Assembly (NCBI RefSeq): GCF_002884445.1
Contig: NZ_KZ614144.1
Span: 475,272 to 539,271, forward strand
Length of the DNA: 64,000 nt
Source of the DNA: Paenibacillus castaneae
Lineage (GTDB): Bacteria > Bacillota > Bacilli > Paenibacillales > Paenibacillaceae
Direction: 5' to 3'
The position numbers and the translations under genes are program-made. Within the stretch, counting starts at the first letter, position 1; every line of letters begins with the position of its first letter. Of the stretch, positions 1 to 7,732 are shown one piece after another. The notes under the pieces were generated by a model, which ran no database searches, was not told where the DNA came from, and saw only the letters and a program-made list of their open reading frames with translations.

Positions 1-757
1 CATATATGCTCTCGTCGATCACATACAAGCCTAGCTTGTGGGAGTAGGAAGCAATCGCGCCGATCTCAATTGATCCGTAGGTGTCCAAAATATCCTCTGC
101 GCCAATTCCGAATCTTTTGGCCATATTCACCTGCCAGTGAAGGGGAGCTATCTCGCCGACAACAATTATTTTGCGTATGCCAAATTGCGATGGATCAGGT
201 ACAGCGGCAGCGATGGCATCCAATATGGATGGCATCGTATATAGAAGCTCTGGACGAAATGTGGATAGTCTGGCGACATGCTCTTCAATGGGCAGAGCGA
301 AGGATAACGAGTCAGCCTCCAAGCCAAGCTTCTCAAAAATAGTTAATGCTGTGCTGGCTGCATGTCCTGTACCCATATCAGCTAACGCTTTATGAATCGG
401 ATATCCGATTTCATGATTTGCACCTGTTTTACGCAACCCTCCCTCAAGCCAATTTCGAAAGCATGCGGCTTTGCAGGCCATATATCGCTCATCATCCTCC
501 GTGGAGTAATAAATCGCTTTGCGAATGCCTGATGAGGTACCGGATGTCTTATATATGGATAAACCGGGTTCTGTTCTCTCTTCCTGAGTGAAATAATATT
601 TCTCCAGCACTTCCGCCGTCATAAGCGGCAGCTCTGATAGCTCTGACAGCTCGGCTGCTTGATCATGAATGCCATGCTGCTTGAGCAAGGAGCTGTACCA
701 GGGGTGAAATCGACAAATATGATTCACTTGCTGCTGCCACAAACTTAATGACGTCAT
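1..757 (-). CDS. Adenylate-forming enzyme, PaaK/CapK-like (partial, C-terminus off the window)
   Basis: This is the first 252 codons of a minus-strand gene that runs off the left edge, starting at the ATG at 755-757 with a purine-rich GTAGGGGG upstream. The protein begins MTSLSLWQQQVNHICRFHPW. Around residue 70 it has the phosphate-binding loop of adenylate-forming enzymes (YKTSGTSSGIRKAIYY), and further on a segment IVVGEIAPLHWQVNMAKRFG followed by DTYGSIEIGAIASY. That YGSIE stretch matches the Y-G-x-x-E core (A5) motif seen in phenylacetate-CoA ligases and CapK proteins. Enzymes of this type activate a carboxylate as an acyl-AMP before transfer to a thiol or amine. The substrate cannot be read from the fragment, and a LuxE-like acyl-protein synthetase is an alternative. 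No partner gene is visible on this side; the next gene is divergent. Confidence 0.75.
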   Translation of the reverse strand, partial: MTSLSLWQQQVNHICRFHPWYSSLLKQHGIHDQAAELSELSELPLMTAEVLEKYYFTQEERTEPGLSIYKTSGTSSGIRKAIYYSTEDDERYMACKAACFRNWLEGGLRKTGANHEIGYPIHKALADMGTGHAASTALTIFEKLGLEADSLSFALPIEEHVARLSTFRPELLYTMPSILDAIAAAVPDPSQFGIRKIIVVGEIAPLHWQVNMAKRFGIGAEDILDTYGSIEIGAIASYSHKLGLYVIDESIY

Positions 758-913
758 GCGGAATCGGCCCCCTACTCAGTGTTTTGAATGGATCGTTATA
801 TAAACATATGTCAGTCCAGCTTGATGGTTCAGCTTAGGAGGACAGCGGCCTACATCCATTTTTGCACAAGGTTAATATAATAATAGAAGCAAGAATGAGA
901 GCGGAGGGCTGGA

Positions 914-1753
914 ATGAGAACAACAAGAGTGAATAGCGCTGGCCGCAGCGACCGCGGCCGCAGGGCGTGGGATAAGTGGACCAAAACGAAGGTTTTGGAG
1001 GGGGATCATCTGCTGCGGAGGCATTTGCCTGTAACTCGGGTTATGACGAAGCGAAGTCTCGAGAAAATGTTGGAAATGTACAAAATGGTTTACGTTAAGC
1101 CGATTAATGGAGCACAAGGACGCGGTGTTATGAAGGTGGAGAAAATTTCATACAAGCGCGGAGGAGTCAATAAGCAAGCGTATGTTTACCAGCTTAACGA
1201 GAAAAGGCTCAGCTTCACAACCTATGAATCAGCCTATCGATCAATCGTGAAGGATACGAAAGGGGAGGTTTATATTGTGCAAAAAGGCATTCGTCTGCTT
1301 AAACATAATAGACGGCCTTTTGATATACGCCTTGTCGTCCAAAGATCGCCTCACGGGGGATGGGAAGCGACTGGGACGGTGGGCAGAGCGGCTCATCCAC
1401 GCAAAATTGTAACCAATGGCAGCCAGGGCGGGACGATCTATCCGACCGCGTATTTGCTGAAGCATTATACAACCGCAGCGAAACGAAAGCAGATGCTCGG
1501 TGAAATGGATCGTCTCGGTGTGCATACGGCAAAGCGTCTGCATCGTGCCTATCCGGTTATTAAGGAAATTGGCGTAGACCTTGCGATCGACAGCAGCTTG
1601 AAGCCGTGGATACTAGAGGTGAATACCATACCCGATCCATGTCCATTTGCCCTGCTCCCAGATCAATCCATGCTCCGCAAAATTATACGTTATGGCAAGG
1701 CTTACGGTAAAACGTATCGTCTCGTCTGCAAGAAGGCCAAGAGAGGATTATAA
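914..1753 (+). CDS. YheC/YheD-family endospore coat-associated ATP-grasp protein
   Basis: This 279-residue protein of the YheC/YheD ATP-grasp family is found on spore coats of Bacillus relatives. It starts at ATG 914 behind the SD GCGGAGGG. Residues 59-75 (VYVKPINGAQGRGVMKV) form the ATP-grasp nucleotide-binding strand and glycine loop. FDIRLVVQR follows near residue 135, and WILEVNTIPDP near residue 237 supplies the metal-binding Glu-x-Asn of the fold. The N-terminus is very basic. It is shorter than the two-domain YheC/YheD proteins (about 360-450 residues), so it carries essentially the ATP-grasp domain alone. The ligated substrate is unknown for the family. It is probably monocistronic, as a hairpin follows the stop. 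Confidence 0.85.
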   Translation: MRTTRVNSAGRSDRGRRAWDKWTKTKVLEGDHLLRRHLPVTRVMTKRSLEKMLEMYKMVYVKPINGAQGRGVMKVEKISYKRGGVNKQAYVYQLNEKRLSFTTYESAYRSIVKDTKGEVYIVQKGIRLLKHNRRPFDIRLVVQRSPHGGWEATGTVGRAAHPRKIVTNGSQGGTIYPTAYLLKHYTTAAKRKQMLGEMDRLGVHTAKRLHRAYPVIKEIGVDLAIDSSLKPWILEVNTIPDPCPFALLPDQSMLRKIIRYGKAYGKTYRLVCKKAKRGL

Positions 1754-1776
1754 GCTAGGGAAGGAAGCGGGTATCG

Positions 1777-1814
1777 GAGGCGGCTATAATGGATAAATCC
1801 ATTTTAGCCGCCTC
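1777..1814. terminator. Terminator-like hairpin after the YheC/D gene
   Basis: An 18-base arm beginning GAGGCGGCTA pairs with the arm ending TAGCCGCCTC across a two-base loop, with one mismatch. There is no strong T-run after it, so it may be a weak terminator or an mRNA-stabilising hairpin. Confidence 0.55.
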
Positions 1815-2013
1815 TGCCCGTTTAAGCAGGCAGCAACACATGCCCCCATCCGCCGCTTTTTTTGAAACACGGGCCTATACATACATAAAAAATATAAAAT
1901 ACATGTTTTCTTATCTGCAAGAATGGATAAAATACGCAAAAACCAACAAACTTAACTTGTGGCCTTTGTATATGATCAGGGGAAATGCTGCGATATAGAA
2001 TGGAGTGTTACGT

Positions 2014-3453
2014 TTGAGTAAGCAACAAATAGATTCGAAAACGCTGCATAGAGGGTTGAAGGCTCGCCATATGACGATGATTTCGCTGGGGGGTTCAATC
2101 GGGACAGGACTGTTTCTTGCCAGCGGCGGTGCTATTCATTCGGCGGGTCCCGGAGGAGCATTGCTCGCATATGCGTTAATTGGGGTTATGGTTTATTTCC
2201 TGATGACAAGTTTGGGTGAGATGGCAACTCATATGCCGGTCTCTGGAACGTTCAGCACCTACGCCACCCGCTTTGTTGATCCATCCTTCGGCTTCGCCCT
2301 AGGGTGGAACTACTGGTACAACTGGGCAATTACGATAGCAGCTGAGCTGTCGGCAGCCACTTTGATTATGAAGTTTTGGTTTCCAGATAGTCCTTCGATA
2401 CTATGGAGCGGTTTGTTTCTATTATTGATGTTGGGGCTCAACTTTTTGTCCGTGAAGAGCTATGGAGAGTCGGAGTATTGGTTTGCCATGATCAAAATTG
2501 TAACGGTTGTCATATTCATCGTCATCGGTCTTCTGATGGTAATTGGCATCTGGAACGGGGAAGCTGTTGGCTTCCACAACCTGACGAGCAATCCGTTTCC
2601 AGCAGGCTTTCTGGCTACGCTTGGCGTATTTATGGCAGCAGGCTTCTCCTTCCAAGGGACGGAGCTCATCGGAGTAACGGCGGGCGAGAGTGAGAATCCG
2701 CGCGAAAATATACCACGAGCGATACGCTCGATATTTTGGCGTATTCTTTTGTTTTACATTTTAGCCATATTGTTGATCGGCTTGCTTATTCCGCATACGA
2801 ACCCACAGATGGCGAGCAGTGATATTTCTACAAGTCCTTTTACTATTATTTTCGAAAAAGCAGGTCTGGCGGTTGCCGCTTCAATTATGAATGCGGTCAT
2901 TCTGACTTCGGTTCTATCGGCAGGCAATTCAGGAATGTATGCGTCAACCCGCATGCTCTGGGTGCTGGCGAAGGAGGGGAAGGCTCCTCGTTTTCTTGCT
3001 AGGCTCAATAAGCACGGTGTGCCGGTAACCTCATTGCTTGCGACAGCGGCGCTAGGCATGCTGGCCTTTCTCGCATCCTTTTTCGGTGACGGCGTTGTTT
3101 ATTTGTGGCTGCTTAATGCGTCGGGGATGTCAGGCTTCATCGTCTGGCTTGGGATTGCTATCAGTCATTACCGCTTTCGCAAAGCATTTATTTACCAAGG
3201 CCATAGATTAGATGAATTATCTTACCGCGCGAAATGGTTTCCGCTCGGCCCGATCCTCGCGATGCTGCTATGTATCATTGTCATTGGCGGACAGTTTGTG
3301 GGTGCGCTGAAGGACGGCCGCATCGACTGGCCTTATATTGTTGCATCCTATATAGGTATACCTTTATTCCTGTCTATTTACCTCGGTCATAAGTGGAAGC
3401 ACCGTACGAAGCTGCTAACGTTGTCTGAGTGCAAATTAGAGTCAGAGGATTAG
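2014..3453 (+). CDS. lysP: Amino acid permease, LysP-like (APC family)
   Basis: This is a 479-residue integral membrane transporter of the amino acid-polyamine-organocation superfamily with about twelve hydrophobic segments. The N-terminal HMTMISLGGSIGTGLFLASG is the substrate-binding loop of helix 1. GFSFQGTELIGVTAGESENP in helix 6 and its loop matches the LysP/GabP/AnsP branch, and LysP is the closest by eye. The start is the TTG at 2014, six bases after the SD GGAGTG. A GTG at 2005 is in frame but sits inside that SD. The likely role is proton-driven uptake of a basic amino acid, probably lysine. The specificity is inferred from overall resemblance only. No lysine riboswitch or T-box is visible in the 260-base leader, and the gene stands alone. 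Confidence 0.8.
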   Translation: MSKQQIDSKTLHRGLKARHMTMISLGGSIGTGLFLASGGAIHSAGPGGALLAYALIGVMVYFLMTSLGEMATHMPVSGTFSTYATRFVDPSFGFALGWNYWYNWAITIAAELSAATLIMKFWFPDSPSILWSGLFLLLMLGLNFLSVKSYGESEYWFAMIKIVTVVIFIVIGLLMVIGIWNGEAVGFHNLTSNPFPAGFLATLGVFMAAGFSFQGTELIGVTAGESENPRENIPRAIRSIFWRILLFYILAILLIGLLIPHTNPQMASSDISTSPFTIIFEKAGLAVAASIMNAVILTSVLSAGNSGMYASTRMLWVLAKEGKAPRFLARLNKHGVPVTSLLATAALGMLAFLASFFGDGVVYLWLLNASGMSGFIVWLGIAISHYRFRKAFIYQGHRLDELSYRAKWFPLGPILAMLLCIIVIGGQFVGALKDGRIDWPYIVASYIGIPLFLSIYLGHKWKHRTKLLTLSECKLESED

Positions 3454-3587
3454 TTCTTTAGGCATATGTTTTCAAGGCATTTGTTTAATGAATGCATCTA
3501 ATGGTTTATATACACGCAACAATATCTCATTTATAATAAACAGATTTCAAAGTCAGACATCCTTGTTTTCCATTGGAGGTTATGTAA

Positions 3588-3752
3588 ATGAAAATCATTG
3601 AGAGCGCCAAATATTGTTGGCATACGTTCTGGTCTAGTTACAACATTGTCATGTATGAGAGCTGTATAGATGAAGGCATGCGTAGGAAGCTGAAAAAGAA
3701 ATTTCACTATCATAATCAGAAGCTGGTTCAGCTATCTTGGAGAATGATTTAG
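3588..3752 (+). CDS. Small protein, 54 aa; paralogue of the riboswitch-controlled protein at 50515-50667
   Basis: This short ORF (MKIIESAKYCWHTFWSSYNI...) is supported by a near-perfect SD (GGAGG) seven bases before ATG 3588 and by a strong terminator just after its stop. It aligns without a gap over its first 46 residues to the protein at 50515-50667. Trp11, His12, Asn19, Cys26, Asp28, Glu29, Arg32, Tyr41, His42, Lys45 and Leu46 are identical, with many conservative matches between them. It looks like one amphipathic helical unit rich in aromatic and basic residues, with no signal peptide or membrane segment. I do not recognise the family. A TATAAT sits about 50 bases upstream, but I could not assign a matching -35. 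Conservation between two loci argues strongly that it is translated. Confidence 0.7.
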   Translation: MKIIESAKYCWHTFWSSYNIVMYESCIDEGMRRKLKKKFHYHNQKLVQLSWRMI

Positions 3753-3765
3753 GTATAGTATAGAG

Positions 3766-3809
3766 AAAAAGGTCTTGTCAGCTGCTATAGCAGTCGATAA
3801 GACCTTTTA
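3766..3809 (+). terminator. Rho-independent terminator after the small protein gene
   Basis: AAAAGGTCTTGTC pairs with GATAAGACCTTTT around an internal GCTGCTATAGCAG hairpin. The A-rich and T-rich flanks make it potentially bidirectional. Confidence 0.8.
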
Positions 3810-3900
3810 TATACATATTTTTATATTTTCGTTCTTTATTAAGAATATTTTGGTACAATAAACTCGAAAGCATTTTGTGGGTCATATGGGGGAAATCATT

Positions 3901-4905
3901 TTGAGCATAAGCGTAGTAGTTCCCATGTACAAAGCAGAAAAATATTTACATTCGTGTATTGCTAGTATTCTAAAACAAACTTTTCAAAATTTCGAGATAT
4001 TGCTTGTAAATGATGGATCTCCAGATAAGTGCGGTGAGATTGCGGATGAATACTGTAACCAAGATTCAAGAATAAAAGTCTTTCATAAACAAAACGGGGG
4101 AATAAGCAGCGCAAGGAACGCTGGAATTGATGCAGCAACAGGAGAATACATCGTTTTTATTGATTCGGATGATCAGATATCCGACAATTACTTGCAGCGA
4201 TTATATTTTACAGCCAAAAACAACAATTGTGATGCAGTAGTCTGCGGCTATCGAGAAGTTGCAACAGACAAACAGGTTGTTCCTGGTTTTAAACTTCATC
4301 AAATACGAAACGGCAAAGAATTTGTGCTAAGTTCTACCCATGTGCACTCTAGAAATGATCTTTGTTTTACATGGAGAATTTTATTCCGACTAGATATGAT
4401 TAAAAAAAATAATATTCGTTTCAACGAAAATTTATTCGTAGGCGAAGATACCATATTCAACTTAGAGTATTTCTTGGAAGCAGAAAGAATGTATTGTATT
4501 CCGGACGCCTTGTATTATTACACTGTAAATAATCCAAACAGTATCATGAAAACATTATATAAGCCTAATCTGGAAAGCAGCTTAATATTGCAATACGGGA
4601 TCAGAAAACAACTATCCGAAAAATTCGGATTAATGGATAACAACTCATATCGAGGTGATATGGCCTATTATTATATAACTTCAATATATAGAATGCTGGT
4701 CAGAAATTTAATAAGCAGTCCTGAGACAGATAAGATGACGGGACTAGCCAGAATATTAAACTATGAAATGTTCACCGATAGCTTTAATGAAATTGGATTC
4801 TCATACAAGTGCGGCAATGTGAAGGAATACATTTATTATTTAGCGCTTAGATATAAGTTAATGCCCTTGCTTAAAAGAGAGTTTCATCAATCCGTTGCCA
4901 ATTAA
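3901..4905 (+). CDS. Family 2 glycosyltransferase (orphan)
   Basis: This is a GT-A fold glycosyltransferase of about 334 residues. The protein opens SISVVVPMYKAEKYLHSCI, followed by ILLVNDGSPDKC (the first nucleotide-sugar Asp) and YIVFIDSDDQIS (the DxD metal-binding motif), the standard GT2 order. GEDTIFNLEYF later supplies the ED acceptor-site motif. A TTG start at 3901 behind GGGGGAA fits the family N-terminus best; GTG 3877 and ATG 3886 are in-frame alternatives. It is AT-richer than its neighbours and lies far from the exopolysaccharide locus at 27-50 kb, whose GT2 enzymes it resembles. Donor and acceptor are unknown. It may be a transferred or displaced glycan gene. Confidence 0.85.
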   Translation: MSISVVVPMYKAEKYLHSCIASILKQTFQNFEILLVNDGSPDKCGEIADEYCNQDSRIKVFHKQNGGISSARNAGIDAATGEYIVFIDSDDQISDNYLQRLYFTAKNNNCDAVVCGYREVATDKQVVPGFKLHQIRNGKEFVLSSTHVHSRNDLCFTWRILFRLDMIKKNNIRFNENLFVGEDTIFNLEYFLEAERMYCIPDALYYYTVNNPNSIMKTLYKPNLESSLILQYGIRKQLSEKFGLMDNNSYRGDMAYYYITSIYRMLVRNLISSPETDKMTGLARILNYEMFTDSFNEIGFSYKCGNVKEYIYYLALRYKLMPLLKREFHQSVAN

Positions 4906-4996
4906 TTCGGTGAGCGGCAGGGGATTTACTCCAAAGAACGATTTAACTCGCCCGGTGTTTCAATCCCCCACTAAATCCATAACTCACGACTATAAC

Positions 4997-6109
4997 TTAC
5001 TTCTTAAAAGCTTCAAATGTAATGGCGAATTCAGGAATGCCTTCTGCATAGGGTGTATATTCGTACTGGCCGAAGGCTATAATTACTGCGTCATGCTTAA
5101 GGTAGAAAGGACGATCACCTGCAATCCCCTCAAATGGAGAGAGCAAATTCAAATTTCTGGTTTTAATCTGGTTGCGTATCGCGGCGTTTATGATTGCTAC
5201 GTAATTTGGATTGCTGTTTGCAGCTTCTTTTAACGTCACTACGTCACCGGAACTAAGATCGAAAGTATAAGGTACGCGCTCGGTCATGCCATGAGCACCG
5301 CCGGTGTAGAGATAATAATCGATATAGAGGCTTAATTGATTCTGTTCATTATAAGTTACCGTATAATAGCTCTGATAAGTTGCGTCTGGTATTGTTGTGT
5401 CCTTATCTGCAGCTCCGAGCTCGTCATTGGAGGCAGATGCCTCGGCAATGGCATGTTGACCAGAGGCGGCATAGGCTTCTGCTTCTTTCTTCAGGTAGGT
5501 GTTCATTTTATACTCCGTTTCCGGATTCTCATATCCGGTAATGACGGGATATTGAATGAGAAGCGATTGGCCAGCCGTATGGTTGCTAATCGTTTTTGTC
5601 TCAATGGCGAGCTTGTTTTCTGTAAGGGTTTGGATACCAACGCTGCGTGATGCAGCATCATAGGTGATGCCGTATCCCATCCGTTCCAGGATAAAACGCA
5701 AGGGCATGTATGCCGAACCATTCTGCAAAATCGCCGGGTTTCCATAGATGAGCTGTCCGTTAAGCTCATAGCTGCCATCCTTCGAATTTGCAGTAAATAC
5801 GCGGTCGCGTCCTTGAATCGTAACAGCTTTTGTGTTCGAGTCAAAGGAGGTGGCTAACCCGAGCTTGTCATTCAGCGCTCGGATGCTAATATAAGTATTT
5901 CCATCCACATTTGCGGTTGGCACAGTTGATTTGATGCCATCGATGACGAAGGGCTGAGAGACAACTTGCAGTGTCTGCGCTGCTGCTGCGACTGTGTTAA
6001 CTCCTGGAGTCCAGGCTATTGTGGAAGCGGACCCGAGAAGAAGTGCTGCTGCTAGAACGGTGGAAATTTTGTGTTTTGCCTTATTGCTTTTGTGTTTGTG
6101 TGGTTTCAT
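4997..6109 (-). CDS. Secreted protein with copper-amine-oxidase N-terminal-like repeats and a DUF3298/RsiV-type C-terminal domain
   Basis: This is an exported protein of 370 residues. The ATG at 6107-6109 follows the strong SD GAGAGGAGG. It has a basic N-terminus, a hydrophobic stretch ISTVLAAALLLGSAS and a likely cleavage region near TVAAAAQ. Residues about 45-160 carry stalk-type repeats of the copper amine oxidase N-terminal family (YISIRALNDKLGL and, later, YMPLRFILERMGYGITYD), which are wall-associated modules in Paenibacillus and carry no oxidase activity. The C-terminal 200 residues (LYIDYYLYTGGAHGMT, ...GIPEFAITFEAFKK) resemble the DUF4163/DUF3298 pair of PdaC and RsiV. A ligand-binding or lysozyme-sensing surface role is possible but only inferred. 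It is convergent with the upstream glycosyltransferase. Confidence 0.8.
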   Translation of the reverse strand: MKPHKHKSNKAKHKISTVLAAALLLGSASTIAWTPGVNTVAAAAQTLQVVSQPFVIDGIKSTVPTANVDGNTYISIRALNDKLGLATSFDSNTKAVTIQGRDRVFTANSKDGSYELNGQLIYGNPAILQNGSAYMPLRFILERMGYGITYDAASRSVGIQTLTENKLAIETKTISNHTAGQSLLIQYPVITGYENPETEYKMNTYLKKEAEAYAASGQHAIAEASASNDELGAADKDTTIPDATYQSYYTVTYNEQNQLSLYIDYYLYTGGAHGMTERVPYTFDLSSGDVVTLKEAANSNPNYVAIINAAIRNQIKTRNLNLLSPFEGIAGDRPFYLKHDAVIIAFGQYEYTPYAEGIPEFAITFEAFKK

Positions 6110-6181
6110 AGTTATGAAACCTCCTCTCTGATGGGTGACGAACAAACAGACGCTTCGCATACCAGTAAAGTTACAGAGGAA

Positions 6182-6221
6182 AAGAGGCTGTTTCTGATTA
6201 TTAACCTCAGAACAGCCTCTT
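6182..6221 (-). terminator. Terminator of the SLH protein gene at 6230-7474
   Basis: AAGAGGCTGTTCTGA pairs with TCAGAAACAGCCTCTT (one bulge) on the minus strand, followed by TTTTCC. It lies ten bases past the stop codon. Confidence 0.7.
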
Positions 6222-6229
6222 TAACCATT

Positions 6230-7474
6230 TTATTTTTTTGTCGCAATCGAGAATATGACGGTTTTGTCAGAAGCGTCAATTTGAACGTTGACATTGTCTG
6301 TCCCGATCAATTGCTGCTTGGAGGCTACTTTGGTGCCGGCTTCGACACGTTTGCAGATGTCGTTAAACAGTTCTTTAAATGCGGAAGCGTTATAACCAAA
6401 TAATTGATTGGCAAATTGCTCGACTACTTCTTTGTTGCGGGCAAGCGTTCCTTCTCTGAGTCTCATCGTTATCCCGTATGTATTATACTGCGGGTCGAGC
6501 CATACGGCTGCTTCTTCATTAACAGCGGCAGTACCGGATGTTCGGTTCAGTATGCTGTCCTTCTCGGCTTGATCCTTGAACAGTCGAAGTGTTGTTTCGT
6601 ACAAATCATGATTGGAACCGCGCAGCTCTCCGGCTTGGATCAGTGAATCATATGCATCCCACATCCGTTTATCCGGGAATACAATAATTTTTTTGCCGCC
6701 GCCGATTGTAGGAACGATCCGCTCCAGCTTCTCTGGCGAGACGGTTACGGCAAGCCGTTTCGATTTGATAGTTAGACGGTTAAGAATAACGAGTGCTTCC
6801 GCCCGTGTAACGGTATCTCCAACGCCGAAGAAGCCGTTTGGATAGCCTTGCATGATCCCTTTCACGAGAGATTCGGCTATAAATTTTTGTTCGCGCTCGG
6901 AGGCGCCCATCAGGTCGCCGTATGCTTGGGCCATTTTCTGACCAAACAAGCCGTCCTCCAAATATTCGGTTTCCTGCAGCGTGTAATAAATAATTTCGGC
7001 CACGTTCTCGCGTGTCATGTTCGCTTGGAAGTCGCTGTAACGGCTCTTATTCAGGAAATGGAGATCGCTAGCAACATCGATATATTGCTTCGCCCAATAA
7101 CCGACGGGGCTAGGTTTGAAATCGAAGTAACGGTAATCCTGCTTCAGAATCGCTTGGTTCTCGACGCTCAGCGACTGAAGGAAGATGGTGTTCCAGCTGC
7201 GCGAGCCATTTTGATGCAGATCTGTATAAGAGAGAACGAGCATTTTGATAAATTGATCTACCTTCACAGGCTCTTGAGGTTTAAATGTCCCGTCCGGATA
7301 ACCGTCCAAAATTCCCTGCTTTACCATATCCGTAATCGTCTTCTCAGCCCAATGGCCTTTAATATCTTTGAATGCGGCGGCTGAGGCTGCTGCAGCTTTT
7401 TCGAATGAGATCGAGCTAATAGAGGCCATACAAAAAATAATGAATATAGTTGTAATTAGAGTGAAACGCTTCAT
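6230..7474 (-). CDS. SLH-domain surface protein
   Basis: This exported protein of 414 residues starts at ATG 7472-7474 behind AGGGGGA; an upstream in-frame start lacks an SD. The signal sequence runs MKRFTLITTIFIIFCMASIS to about AAAASAA. S-layer homology motifs follow: FKDIKGHWAEKTITDMVKQG with ILDGYPDGTFKPQEPV, a degenerate middle copy around residues 120-170, and a third ending IMQGYPNGFFGVGDTVTRAE. SLH triplets bind pyruvylated secondary cell-wall polymer and anchor proteins to the wall. The C-terminal 180 residues (VSPEKLERIVPTIGGGKKII...) match no domain I know. The protein lies tail-to-head with the larger SLH gene upstream and has its own terminator. Confidence 0.85.
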   Translation of the reverse strand: MKRFTLITTIFIIFCMASISSISFEKAAAASAAAFKDIKGHWAEKTITDMVKQGILDGYPDGTFKPQEPVKVDQFIKMLVLSYTDLHQNGSRSWNTIFLQSLSVENQAILKQDYRYFDFKPSPVGYWAKQYIDVASDLHFLNKSRYSDFQANMTRENVAEIIYYTLQETEYLEDGLFGQKMAQAYGDLMGASEREQKFIAESLVKGIMQGYPNGFFGVGDTVTRAEALVILNRLTIKSKRLAVTVSPEKLERIVPTIGGGKKIIVFPDKRMWDAYDSLIQAGELRGSNHDLYETTLRLFKDQAEKDSILNRTSGTAAVNEEAAVWLDPQYNTYGITMRLREGTLARNKEVVEQFANQLFGYNASAFKELFNDICKRVEAGTKVASKQQLIGTDNVNVQIDASDKTVIFSIATKK

Positions 7475-7732
7475 GAAATATCCCCCTAAATTTGAAAAAA
7501 CGATATATTCCGACAATATCTAGATAACCACATTTATTCGTTATTGAGAATAGGTCTAAAGACGTGTAGCGTTGAATGGATCCCGTTTTGCTGACGTTTT
7601 TCGATCAGAAGAGGGGGTTTTTCTAGGGGTGATGTAAACTGTTCTATGATTTTGTTCTATGTATAGAACAAAAAAACTGCCCCGCAAGCAGATTATCTAC
7701 TCGCAGGACAGCCCTTCTTTGCGCTGTGATGA
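7475..7732. promoter_or_regulatory. Intergenic region with a terminator and a 22-base palindrome
   Basis: TTTGTTCTAT at 7651-7660, a GT centre and ATAGAACAAA form a perfect dyad at about 7651-7672, with a further GTTCTATG copy at 7641-7648. It lies upstream of the SLH gene at 6230-7474 and beside the terminator of the next gene. It could be an operator or a second terminator stem. No clear -35/-10 pair was identified. Confidence 0.35.
7670..7711 (-). terminator. Terminator of the large SLH protein gene
   Basis: On the minus strand CTGTCCTGCGAG pairs with CTTGCGGGGCAG (12 bp with G-U pairs, 11-base loop) and is followed by seven T residues. It starts about 20 bases past the stop at 7733. Confidence 0.85.

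Noticed and set aside
70-591. Plus-strand frames at the left edge
   Set aside because: They are shadows of the minus-strand adenylate-forming enzyme, whose frame stays open to the edge and has the family motifs.
1754-2013. Possible lysine riboswitch or T-box before the LysP-like permease
   Set aside because: No conserved lysine-riboswitch elements and no T-box bulge sequence could be found; only one hairpin is present.
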